Assembly: GCA_033297075.1 (NCBI GenBank)
Contig: MU858099.1
Location: forward strand, 145,654 to 209,653
Origin: Rhypophila decipiens
Lineage: Eukaryota; Ascomycota; Sordariomycetes; Sordariales; Naviculisporaceae
Direction of reading: 5' to 3'
Length of the DNA: 64,000 nt
The notes below the pieces were generated by a model that had not been told where the DNA came from, did not search any database, and saw nothing but the letters and a program-made list of their open reading frames with translations. The translations under genes and the position numbers were made by a program. Positions 10,827 through 23,184 of this stretch are shown in pieces. Each line of letters starts with the position of its first letter. Within the stretch, counting starts at the first letter, position 1.

Positions 10827-11189
10827 TCACTCCCCAATAACATAAGTACAACCCTCCTTACCTATCCAGACCTCATGGACTCTCTCCGCATCAACGTCAA
10901 TCCGCGCTCCTACGCCATATGTCGTTTTCTCTGGTGATGGGTCTTTGGGATATGTGAGCGTGAGTTTACCCTTGAGGATGAGGTGTGTGGTCAAGCCTGC
11001 GTGGGAATGAGGAGGATAATCTGCCCCCAAGAGACTGTCAACATTTGACCATACGGAGATAGATGGGGTGTTTATCAGTTGAGTCTAGTATGTAAACGTA
11101 CGTGAGTTTGGTGAATCCGTCCAGGTAAAGACATGAGAGAACCCCCAAGATTTCACTTTTGTTTCCGCCTCTGAGCGAGAGAGGGCCAT
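10827..11189 (-). CDS. Small single-domain cupin protein
   Basis: This 93-aa protein is encoded by two minus-strand exons, 11189-11102 and 11020-10827. The 81-bp intron runs from GTACGT to GGGCAG and its removal restores SPNS|H|YPPHSHAG. The start has context AGCATGG. The conserved cupin metal motif is visible as H-Y-P-P-H-S-H-A-G, followed by LTTHLILKGKLTL, and a late His in DAERVHEVWIG can act as the fourth ligand. The length fits one minimal beta-barrel. Small cupins range from sugar-binding to dioxygenase or isomerase roles, and nothing here fixes the substrate. No signal peptide is seen, so it is probably cytosolic. Confidence 0.8.
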
Positions 11190-14100
11190 GCTTTTAGAAT
11201 TACTCTTAATTGAGAGATTTCTTTTATGAGTCTGAGGATTCGAGTGTGAGCGGTACAACTGCAGTGGATTGTGGTGAGGTTATGGCTGCTAATTATTGAG
11301 CCCACTACAAGTGAGTGTAGGTGAGGGCATTCAGATCACATCATCATTCAAAGAGCTAGCTCCGCTCCGCACTTTGATATCACCTGACCGCTCTTAACGT
11401 GAACAAAGAAGATATCTGGAGTTGTTACTCCAATTCATCATAACCTTCAGCCTCGGCCTTTTCTTAGGTAAATCTTTTTTTCTTCTTCAAATATTAGAGG
11501 CTGTTTATCATGCCATCAATATGGTCAATATATAGATCGTAACTCACTCCGGGCTCAGTTCAGACCCTTCATTTAAACTCCAATGTCGCTACAACTCACA
11601 ACCGCCATTTGTGGGACTTATAAGATCGCATATGGCATATGTCGACATATTACTCCGTCATGCCGTATAAAGACACCGAGTGATGCCAGATCTGGGCAAC
11701 TTCAGATAAGGCAAGCAAGCAAGCCCTTCCATGGTTTTGCATAAACGCAAACCTGGAGCCGCTCGCCTCCCCGCCTCAGGGTGGTGCCGTATCTCTGCCG
11801 TTCTTGACCCTAGATCCTAGAAAAGACGTTGGATATCCTAGTGGTGGGTATATATCCAAAATCGCGGGGATAATATTTGAGAGCTATTCAGCAGTCTAGA
11901 CGTTCCGACTCACCGAGACCAGATAGCCGCCTCGTCCGAGTTCATAGCTGAGTCATGTCCGTTTCTTGCTGCCTCACCTTCTGCAAGCGCTCGAGCTCTG
12001 CTGGTGAGGGAATCATGACTCTTTGAGTCCGAGGCAAGATGTTTCAAACCTTGAGCGGGGACAATTGTTTCAATGCCCCCATCCGAGGCAAAAGACTCCG
12101 CGGTGAGCATCTTTCACTGTCGTGGAAATTCCAAGAGTCAATAGCTGTCATGTGTAGCATTAATGCAGCTGGCAACTCGAATTCCAGCTTTTACTTGGCC
12201 TCGTGTCAATATTTCTGGGCCTGAATGTGTAACAAGAAGGGCTTTTGCCGGCAGGCTCCTGACGTCTCGTCGTTTATGCGTCTCTGACAGCCAAGTTTCG
12301 CCCCTTTTGCAGCTGGAACCAATCATACGGTGAGAGGGACGGGCTGGGTCGAATGTATGTCTTGGTTTTCTGCCAAAAAGACAAGAGAAGAGTGGATGGA
12401 AGGATTTATTTCTTTTCGTTGATGATTCATATCATGGGAAGAATCAAGTTCAGTTCAGATTGTCTGCATCATCAGAAAAAGGTTGATTGGAAGAATGTTG
12501 ATGATCGAGATCGAAACCAACTTTCGGACCAAGGTGTGAGCTGGGCAGGCAGGGCTGAGCGAATCGATGATACCGACCGGCAAGTGTATTCCGTTGCCGT
12601 ACCCGTAATCCTGAAATTCCATAGGTACAGAACATTCTGTACGGGGCGTTACAGATAGGCGCAGGCGGGGTGGCTGGCCCAAAAGGTGGGGGACATTGTG
12701 ATGTCGGCAGGGATTTGTCCGTGAGAACTTCAGGTGGGGGTATCCGTATGGAAGTGAAAATCTCGGGGCTTTTCGAAGTCGATCTCGTTGGTGAAGTCGT
12801 CCCGGATGTCTTGGCTTTGGTGTTTTCGAGATTTATTCTCGCGCCATGTCTCACACGTGGCGCCTGTCCCGCTGTCTTGTCTTTGAGCGTTGGAAATCGA
12901 TGAGATAAGAGTACGAACTGACCGCTTGTTCTCGCGGGCGGCTCTGGTGTTGTTGTTTGTTTACCTCGTTGTCGCTCTTTTGCTGCTTGTAACTATGTAT
13001 TGGCGTGCTGATGGCGGAGAATAATATGCCGTACTCCTCCTTACAGCCCTTTACACATCTTATCAGATGCGGTATTCAGTCTGGTGTTGTGATGAAAGGT
13101 GAGCATCTCTGAGTTATCTGCATCCATATGCTGGATGGATGCTGATATCAAATGCATGCACTCTAATCGAATGCGCGGTGAGCCAGGCCAGGATCCAACC
13201 CCCCTCGCCATCTTGGACGGGGGGTGGTTGGTGATGGCACCTGAGTGTCCATTGTGAATGTTTTTGCGAACTCTCTCCTCTCCAGTCCAAGTTTGCACAA
13301 TCCGAGTTCCGAAGGATGCTATCGCCAAGTTGAAATTCTTGAGACAATCCTTCGGAAAACGGCAGGAATTGAGGTGTCATTCTCACAATGACAAGAGCTA
13401 TTGTTTGCTTCCTCTCGACAAATGGTGGAAGATGACGTCTTTGCTTCACCAACAAGAATTGGAGCCGCATCCATTTCTGACCAATTGCGGGGTTTATCGG
13501 TGAGCAGCAAGGTAGTCGGTCTCTCACAGAATTTGAGGTTGCACTGAAGCTCCCGGGCTTCAGGGCACGCGATTGGTCAAGCGGGCGCTATTTCACAGCG
13601 TTGCATTTCTCCCCGCTCTCTGTAACACTTCCTGGCCGGGACTTCTCAAGATTGTCACTCGACTGAAAATTCCGTCGACCCGTCTGGTTATTGTAACCAA
13701 GTCCCGAAATGCCACTCATTTTGACATCGAGAAGGAAGAAGTTGGTACATGAAATTGCGGCGGAACACCTCAATCTCTTTGCCCCATAAGCCGTTACTTC
13801 TGCCAAGCTGGCCTTGTTTTGACTTAATTTGCACCAAAATGAGCAGTCAGGGTGACTGTGGAATTGTCATTTGGCTAGGAAATGCCACACGGCACTGCCC
13901 GCTTTGAAAAGGGACTGGTGATTCCGGGTGTCGGGGGCCCGGGGCGGAGAGGCGTTCGTCAAAGCCCGAGAATTGTTTTGCGTAATTTCAATGTCTTGAA
14001 CACAAGCATCGCCCAGAAGCCCCTGATGATGGATCCATTTGGCGCGTTAAACTCTGGCCATCGTTGTTTTTGTAATGGGAGCCAGCATCCGAAAGATCTG

Positions 14101-16050
14101 AAACACACGCGTCTAATAAAACGTCAACAAGTCTTCGATTGGTCGTCCGAGGTGCTCAAGCACTCCCGTGGAAGTCCAGGCTATCCGTCCATGCAGGAGG
14201 AGAGGCGACGGCCTGAACGCGCACAACATTTAGCTTGGGCGATGACAGCTGAGAACAAAGCTACTGCTCTGCAGTGTGTACGCATGAGGCCAGTTTGAAT
14301 CAACCGTCGATTCCAGTCGGAAGTCGGAATGGCCTTCGCAAAGGGTATTTTTTTGGCCGCGGTCGAGAGTGTTGGTTGAGGATTGGCTATCCACGATTTG
14401 CGGAATTTGGTAGGGCCTGCATCATTGCATGGTGAAAAGCAGGCTTTCTGTACCATAGCCAACCTCGCGGCCTATCTGCCAATATGCGGGTGACCAGAAG
14501 CCTAGGCTGGCGATGGCTGTCAAGCCGTGTAACATTGACAGGAACATTTGGCATATCAAGTTATCACAAGGATCTCAGCGTGATGATGGGACCTTCTACA
14601 TCTGTGGTGCTCCTGGTATTGATTCCTGAATCTCAACGGGGATACGGAACTCTTCCAGTGTCCGGATACCGGTATTATATCCACGTCGAAAGTATATGAA
14701 CCTGGAGACGGAGGTTCCACCATTCAATTTTCCACAGTGGCCACGCAGCGGGTTCAGTGGATGGATCGGATCTCGACGTCAGTGAGTTGCAATTGGAGGA
14801 GTCGTGGACCTTGCGCCTGCATTTGTTTTAGTTTCCAGGCAATCTGCAACACCCCATCTTCCTGAAGAGCAGAAACAGGAGGTTGCGGGTTCCAGGGCTC
14901 AGACAATTATTCATTCAGGCAGAGCGGGTGAAGTGGTGAATTGAGCCTTGTCGTCGAACAGGTGTGTACGGATACCGGCAGGCGGTATCTTTACACTGGT
15001 GGTGTATTAGACAGCTCCAAACATCACGATCAATGAATGAGAAAAGAAATGGAAAGTTACGATCATGAATCGGCCCCGATTCCGCGAAGCACCATGATCA
15101 ATCATGTCAAGACGGTAGACCCCTGACTTGGTGACGCACCAAACACCTTTCTGGCCAAATCCAAGATGAGACGTTCGACTATCGTGGGCCTAACTTGGCT
15201 AGCGATCCACCATCATGATGGTAAGAATTCCTGTTTTTGGCCTTGGGGTGATGGTGCTGGGCGGTTTTTGGTGAAGGCCCCAGGGGCCCCCAGAGGTCGA
15301 CAGCGCACGGCCTCAACACGGAGCAAGGCCCTTCCCTGCCCTGGTTACAGCTCTCGCAGCCTGGGCAGCTTGGGTGTGGCCACCGCCCGCGAGAAGCAGT
15401 GGCCCAGAATCCCCGTTCGACTTCACCCCACAACCAGCTCCCGGTCAGATCCATGTCAAGGTATTATCGTGTATCCATACAGACTGGGCTCGCGGAACAT
15501 TTATCATCTCAGGCCACCCTCTTCGATGAACATCGAGCACATCCGTCATCCAGCCCCCTTTCTCCCATTCTGTTACTTTGACGTCTCAGACAAGGGCGGG
15601 CTGGTCTTCCAACTTTGAAGAGACATCACAGTACTGTAACATTGGAATACATGCAGCCAGCAGTGTTGTAGTGTATAGCAGATACATGTAGAACAAGGAA
15701 ACATACATTTCCACTTGTCCAAACATTCTTTTCTTCCACTTCTTTTCTCCTTCTAAAGTTCTTTCTTTTTCTCCGCCCTAGCGCCAGCCCTGGCCACTCT
15801 TCCTGATCGTCTCGTCCCCTGCCTATATCGACCTTCGTTTTCCAACATAGCCTATTCGGTCGAAGAACAAGAACATCGACGAGATAGTCCTGCTTCACAT
15901 TCATGTCCTGGAAGCCGTGTGCTGCCCGTCTTTGACCACGGGCCGGGCTCAAGGCATGGCCAGCATAATATCCGCATAGCAATATCCTGCCGTCGACACT
16001 CTGCTGGCGTTGGCCCAGCTCTAGGAGAAACCGAACCCCACCACACCATC
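11190..16050. other. 4.9-kb intergenic region, no supported gene
   Basis: This long gap lies upstream of both the cupin gene (minus) and the Ser/Pro-rich protein gene (plus), so it carries two promoters. The ORFs in it (for example 13882-14298 and 15166-15618) have no recognisable motif and their composition looks like noise. Pyrimidine-rich stretches at 15700-15800 suggest the leader of the next gene. A non-coding RNA or a highly diverged small gene cannot be excluded. Confidence 0.45.
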
Positions 16051-19000
16051 ATGGGGAACTCACAGTCCACCGAGGCATCTAGGAGGCGGTCCCATAGGCT
16101 GTCGAAGCCGAAAACGAACAATCATGCTACAGCAGGCCTGTTAAGCCCCAGCGGCCTCTCGAACACCTTTTCGAACAACAAGACGCCCCAACGTATCGAC
16201 AGTGCCCGGATGAGTGCAGCCCTGCCTCCTCCCCCTTCGCCTGCCACTGCCACGTCCTCGGTGGTATATTCATCTGCACCGGACGCAATGTGGGAAGTCG
16301 AACAAGGCTTTGAACGGACAGCGTCCATGGTCTCGACCACGACAGAGAACGAGTCAAAGAGAAGGAGCTTATTCCGATCCAAGTCCTCACAGGTCCCGTC
16401 CAAGTCGGAGAGGCGGAACAGTCTGGGGCCAGCCTCACGACTGATAGACAAGATAGGCAGGACGAATTCGTTGACATACGAGTCTGCCATATCCCATTAT
16501 GGGCCACCAAACCCGGACATGTAAGTGCACTAGCTCACACCCGGCACCCGGCTTTGCCTTTGGTTGCTAATGGATCCTTTGGGAATGTAGCTGGTCCGGT
16601 GCTCCCAAAGCCCGATCGTCCTGGAATTACGACTTGTCGTCATATGAAGCGAAGCGGTTACTCAATCTAGTGGAAGAGCCGACTACCGATCACGGACCAG
16701 CCTTGTCGGAGCACAACGTGACGGTCGTCAGCGAATCGACCTGGAAGAGCTCGAATCCGGCCCAACCAGCGAGTACGCCCATCTCACGAGCCAACTCGGA
16801 CGTGTCTCTCTACATGCCTGTTCGCCGACGTTCGATAATACAGAAGCCTGGGATAGCAACAAGATCAAACTCGGTCCGTGAAGGCTTCTCACAGTCTCGT
16901 CCGACTTTTCGCTACAGCCACCCCCCTACACCCAGCTTGTCTCGCCAACAGTCGATTGAGTCGTATAGGAGCGGGGTCATGTCGATGCCTCCCCAAAGGG
17001 TTGATATAGACTCTATGCCTCGGGTTTCGACTCCTTGCGAAGAAAAGTATCAGTCCATCGGCGGCTTCAAGCTCGGGTCATTGCGCATCACGAACGGTGC
17101 AGCCAGCCCGGGCAGCCCAGAAGTCGAGAAGAACGATCAGATCGGAGGTCGTCGGGATGATAACGACGGCAAAGACCACTTGAGAGTGCCATCACAGCAA
17201 GGCATCATGGCCAGCAACGCTTTGCAAATCATAATGCAGAATTCGGAGGACCCCTTCAGGATCGATTCGCCCAGTGCTGGGGAAAATTCGACAGTGGTAG
17301 CGCTGGACGAGCCGCAGTTTTTGGGCCAGATCGATTTCAGCCCCTTTTCTCTCGACGAGGATATGAAGTTGCCTAGCCCCCAGTTACAAACCACGTCTAA
17401 AGCCACTGCCCAGGAGGACGAACTGTTCGAGGAAGAGACTCAGGTGGAATACTCGTCGGTTGAGGTCTTGGACGTACGGTTAGATCCCAATGCCAAATCC
17501 GACCATGGCCCAGCCTCGGGGAATGACAAGATGGCAAGTGTCGAGAGGAAAGATAGTGGATTCGTCTCCATCTCGAGCCCTCTGACAACTGCTTCTCACA
17601 AACCTCTCACAAAGGCAGATTCAGGTTATAGTTCGAATGTTTCCTTGCGGTCGTTTCAATCGAAGAGCCAAGTCGTGGAATCACCCGAGGGCCCGGTCTC
17701 CACTCAGCCCGGGCTGGCCCCCGTTGCGGCCCTGAAGTCCCCTTCAAAGATTGCACCTCAGCGGGAATGGGTCTTGGACCCCCAGAGAGAAGCCTCTCCC
17801 CCGCCTGTGCCGCCCAAGGACTATCCGAAGTCACCGACTCAGGCGAAGCCGGTTGACGACCCAGTGAAGAGCCAGTTTTTATCAGCTCCAAGCGCATTCA
17901 GAAGTTCCAAGAAATCGCCAGTGCCGCTCAGGAATCTCACAAACAGTCTCTCCGGGCCCAACTCGCCCGAGAGTGTTCCGCTCACGCCCGCCAGCGCCAA
18001 GTCAGCAAAATCAGACAAGTCGGCATCTACTCTGAGTATCGGCAGCGGATCATATAAACCCAACAGATTCCAGAAACTTCTGAACTCTGCCCGTCGACCT
18101 TCCAGTGGGCCTCTTACTGTTCATACCACTCACGTGGTGGAGAAGACCGGCATTCCCTCCATCCCACAGGACGTCGAGCACAAGTTGCATGAGCACACTG
18201 GCATGTTCCCCATCACCACAAAGAGGTTGGCACTCAAGCCTCGCACGAGTATGGATACACTCAAGACCATTTTCAGTGTTGGAAGTATGGAGGCCAGCCT
18301 CGAGGCCGTCAACCGCCTGTCTGGTGTTGGTGTGGAGGTGGAGGAGCCCTCAGTATCCAAGGAAGCACAATGGAGGCACACACTACAATCAGTGCCGTCG
18401 CAGATTGCACATGCTGCAGCACATGTGATCCCTCGGAAACCGATAGCGAGGAAATCTCTTGATCCGCGCCATCAGGGCCCGGGCCCGGAAGCCAACCATG
18501 TCTCGAGGGAGACCACTCACATCGCTTACAGCTACACCAGTGCCACCGAAATCCACAGCTCGAGCGAACGAGGTGTATCATCGCCTGGCAACCCGGACAG
18601 GATGATGAGCATGAGGTTTTCCATGGAGCGGAGTCTGGATGTCGAGGTGGTTACCTCCGGGCCGAGCATGCCTAATCTGTCTGCGTCGCTTCCATCTCCT
18701 GCTCTTCCGAGTCCGTTGCTTGCTAGACCACTCGAAAACAAGCCCAGGACCGGGCCGCCGGTCAGCATGACGACCAGGCGTCCGGGATCTCTCCGCGTGC
18801 CACCGCCTCTGCGGTCACAGTCTTCTGCCTCGAGTCTCAGTCGCAGGGCGAGCAAGGAGAGTCTTTACAGCCGCTCATCCGGGCACTCGGCCTCCAGGGA
18901 GAACATGCACAGTACCTTTTCATCTTATCAGCAGCAGGGTTCAGCTGCTTCTTCCTCAGACATGCCCCCTCCCGTCCCGACAATGGACCCTCGACGACTC

Positions 19001-19537
19001 AATGCCTTCCGGCAGTCACAACCTCCATCCGCATCCTGGGCAAGAGTGCCGAACTGGGATATCCAAACCGACCACGACACCTCTCGCCAGGCCGCCTTGG
19101 CATCGCTCGAAGGTTCCTCGCGCCATAATTCATTGTCGTCGTCCAACCCCGGACAAGCCGCCGGCTTTACCATCCAGCGCTCCGCCAGCGCCCAAGGCTG
19201 GAAGGTGCAGACCAATAATAACCCTCCGCTCCGGCACCGATCAAGTTACGATAGTCTTCAGTATCGGCAGCCCCCGTCCATGTCAAACGGCTACACTGCT
19301 CCTCATCCTCCATCCAAGCCGATGATACAGAGCAGCGAGCACTTTGACTTTGTGAACAATCAGTGGGTGCCAGATGGTGGGCGGTATCCACCACCACCGC
19401 AGCATGTGCCTCCTCCTCGCACACCGAAACATCATCAACGGAAACGAAGCATGAGCGCGTATGGCCACCAGGCGCCGTATCGCATCCTGCATAGCTATAA
19501 CTCTCCTGCTTACCGAAATGTCCCCATCTGGGGCTGA
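16051..19537 (+). CDS. Ser/Pro-rich disordered protein with N-myristoylation signal
   Basis: Two exons, 16051-16520 and 16591-19537, encode 1138 aa across a 70-bp intron (donor GTAAGT, branch TGCTAAT, acceptor TGTAG). The junction restores NPDIWSGAPKARSSWNY. The N-terminus MGNSQSTE fits an N-myristoylation signal (Gly2, Ser6) and is followed by a basic stretch RRRSHRLSKPK, a combination that would anchor the protein at membranes. The rest is dominated by Ser, Pro, Arg and Thr, with repeated RxxS-type sites (RRASKES, RRNSLG) and proline clusters (PPPVPPK, PPPPQHVPPP) suited to SH3 or kinase partners. No enzyme domain is seen. A conserved-looking segment (SSYEAKRLLNLVEEP) follows the junction. 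It may be a membrane-tethered scaffold. The precise function is not recognised. Confidence 0.85.
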
Positions 19538-22500
19538 TCTATAGTGCTACTACACAATGCACCGCTTTCCTTCTTTCGTCATGATTTCTTTTGTTCATTG
19601 TTCATATCATATGATATCCATTGCATTTACTGGCGTTGGTTTGCGCATCGATACCTTATATATCTTTCTCTCATTCCTTGGAGCATACATACCTATCACT
19701 GTCTCTTCATGATCCCTTAACGGATCATCGAACGACTTTGTTTGCATTTGTTTGAGCGATTTATCATTTTTCATTCATCTACTTGGATCAGTTTCTTAGA
19801 CACCTACCTTCCTTGGGTACCGGAATTTCCTTTTTACACAAGAATGCCCTTTTCAGGCATACCTACTCAAAGTCCCCAAACAAGGGCATCTTCCTTTTGA
19901 CTACCTTATCATATGATTCATTTCTTTACAATACCCCGGGCAGGGAAAATGGTTTCTTTTTTTGGATTTTACTTGGCTGAAGATATAAGCCGCCCGCAAG
20001 GCATATGACGTTTCCCATTTGTACTTTTATATACCTACCTGAAAGCAATATCCAATGGAATCAGATAAGAGAGTCATCTGAGGAGAGGAGAGAATTGGAA
20101 AGCAAATAAATTTACTTGAGAATCATTTAGTTTGATGTTGCAAGTCAGTCATAAATATGTCCTCTTCGTGAATCATGTGTGTTTGTTCATGGCCACTCAA
20201 GTAGATCATACTTACCTACCCAGTCATTGTATCGATCATGTCACCTGGAGTTAAGCGGGTAAGTACATGTAATAGCTAGAGGTTTGGATGAGCAGAGCAA
20301 AAGACTCAGTCACGCATGCACCCATAGTTGTAGATACATTGACTTCCGTCCCCAACGTACTGTGTATATATTCATTGGGGTTTATTAAACTTGTCTTCAG
20401 TTCCTTCTTCAGTGTAGTTCTTATACATTGTATTGAGGTTGGGGCGTGTGTGTAGTCGGCCATCATGCGGCTCAGTCTGGGGGGGGGGGGGGGGCAAAGG
20501 AAGCAACGGCGCGGCCGCCTGCTTACCTACCTTTCCCCTTTCCGGGGAGTGAGACCGGTGGCGAACTAATAACCGTTAATGTATCCGTACATACCTATCA
20601 AGTGGCCAAGTGAGATTGAGTAAGGTGCTATGTACCAAGGTATGAAGTTTCGACAAGGAACCTTTTGGGGGTTACCGGTATCTGACAACTTGAAGTCTCT
20701 ACTATCTATATGATGGGATGAATGTACAAGGCAGGTAGTGACGCGGGTATATAAGATCAGTTTGAGAACTGAGTCAAACGAATATAGGAAACGCGTACTG
20801 ATGAGATTGACAACAAGAATCTTTTTGTGAAAGCTAGAAATAGTCATTTTACAAAAAGGGAGAAAGAACTGTTACCGGAGGAGCTCGCTGGCTCTACTTC
20901 CTCGTTGGTTCTTATCCCATCAGTCGTCGATAATTTCACACTTTCGTATCTCACCATGTATTGATAATAATTATTATGATGAGGTGTTACGGATAGTCAG
21001 TGGATGAAGTCATAACTACTTTCCGCGCGAGATATTTCCTCATACATACTACTATCTTGAGTTTGTTATTTCCATGCTTCTCGTGGTCATGATTACAAAT
21101 GCGGCGAGCGACAAAATAGATCACCGAGTCAACCGCTGGTGGCGGGGACATCATGACTCTTCAGTATCAAAAGAGGGATGTAATTAACTTCCTGTTTGCC
21201 TGTTCGAGAGAATCAAGAAAATTAAAGCGTCGGGTGATGACTAAAGAAAACGATTCTGCCCAAAGGTTTGCCCGGTCTCCGCCGTGGCCGTCGGTGGCCG
21301 TTCCGGGCCGTTCCCGAGAGGAGGAGTCAGACCGTGAGACAGATCAGCGCTCTCACACCGACCTACAGTGATACCTTTCTGATTTTTATAGATACCGAAT
21401 ACTGCACTAGAACAGGGGGACTGCGCAATCATTGTGTTATGAATCTACGGATAGCTTGTGGTGAAATAATCTTGATACCGAAATCCGGCTGTTTTAGTCG
21501 GTAGCCCGTCAGTTGTTGGTCGTCAGCGGCCGCCCGCTGGATTTTCCAGCGTTCCTCAGCGAACTTGAACATTCCCATCCTTCCTACCAGCAGTTGGCAT
21601 CATAAGTTACACAAGTAGAGACCCCAACTCGCTGGGTATTTCTCGTGACCGCTTTTCCTCATCCAGCCAAAATTGCTGGATTGAAAGTGCAGTGCAGTGC
21701 AGTGTTTCTGTGGTATTGCCAAGTGCTCTGCCTCAAAAGGCAGTGAGGCTGTGCGGGCAGCTTGGCGGCCAACAAGTGGTGATGTGACGTGATGGGGTGA
21801 TTGGGGAATTCGCAGATTTGGGGTCGGTCATTCTTTTCTGCTTGCCCTGACTTTTCAGGATGAGATCCTCTTGCTCAATACGGAGGAGTATGAAGAACCT
21901 GAAGCATCGGGGAATAGCAAGAGGATAAACTCCGTTCAGGTGGTGAGCTCTGGAGATCGGAAATAAATGATGTTTGATGTTCGTCCGGTGTACCAGTTCC
22001 TGATCTCAATCAAGCCAGGAGACGGCCTGGGTTCTGGAATCTGGATAGGTTGTAAGGCTGCATATGAGTCTTTCCCTAATCAAGACTGGCCGGCGGTCAA
22101 ACCCGACCTGGTTACAAGACCACCATCTCCAAGTTCCAATGGATGATCAAGATCAGGCCGATATGTAAAAAGAGGCACAGCCATCTTTCATTATCTCATT
22201 GTTGGCGCAGTCGATTCTGACCGTTTAGGCTGTGGGTGACTTGTTGACAAGTTGAAACCTCGATATCGCTGATTGACGAAGCCGCACCCAGACTTTATCG
22301 ACGGCGGGCTCGGGGGCGAGATTCTATCCAGTAGAGGCAAATGGGGGCTTTCCAACCTCTGTCTGTGATGACCAATCGTCCTCTTGACCGAGAGCACCGT
22401 TATCGTGCTCTTGTTCATGACAGGACCATTGTGATGGTTAACCCTGGCAATTGCCCTTACACGTAGTTCGGTTTCTCTGAAAGTTGATAGTCGCCCTCTC

Positions 22501-23184
22501 TCGCCAGGCAACTAAAATAAGAATTTTAGCTCTGTGGAACGCTGGATTGGCAATTTGATGATGATGCTCGAAATCTCTCGAGGATCGCTAAAATGCTACC
22601 TGTATGGAGAGGCCCCACAGCAGCCGCAGCTTGGTGGTGCCGGGGCCTCCCTGTCACAACGTCTCACTGGGGAACCACTCCGCTGACGGGCGCCACTCGC
22701 CCGCTACAACGTGCCTGGACCCGCGTCGCTGGGCCACATTTCGGTCGAGGAGTTGGAAGCAGCATCCCTGGAAGCCACCAATGGCACCCGCACGATGAAC
22801 GATTGGATAGCAGCTTGCCCCGCATATGGGCAAGGCTCCCGAAGAGCTGAACCACCTTGAAGGGAGCATGGATTTGGAGAAACTGCGGACGGGGAGAACG
22901 AACTTATTGCTGACAGCCTGCCCACACGAGACGCATTTTCTCTCCAATTCCTCTTTTCTTTTTCCTCCTACCCTTACAAACACCAGTTCTTGAAGTTTAT
23001 CTACTCGGCTGTTCTGTCCCTCGCTGTCATCGTCGCGTCTCAACACAAACACGCTCCAATGTGGAGATAGGGCGACCTTCACCTTGCCGAGCACCAGGCT
23101 TTGAGCCGCTCCTCTTACACCCTTGAAAAATACTGTGTAACTCTAGCCGAGGTGGAAGCTGCCTCAATCGGCAGTCCTCTCCAA
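19538..23184. other. 3.6-kb intergenic region, no supported gene
   Basis: This gap holds a 16-base G run (20479-20494), scattered TACCTACC and TATCCGTAC-like motifs, and no ORF with protein-like composition. The last part is presumably the promoter and leader of the phospholipase C gene. A short tandem of GTGCA/CAGTG lies near 21688-21706. Confidence 0.45.
20479..20494. repeat. Poly-G tract (16)
   Basis: An uninterrupted run of 16 G on the plus strand in intergenic DNA. Its length is prone to polymerase or sequencing error. Confidence 0.85.

Noticed and set aside
13882..14298. 138-aa plus-strand ORF in the 4.9-kb gap
   Set aside because: No motif, poor start context and no neighbouring exon that joins in phase.
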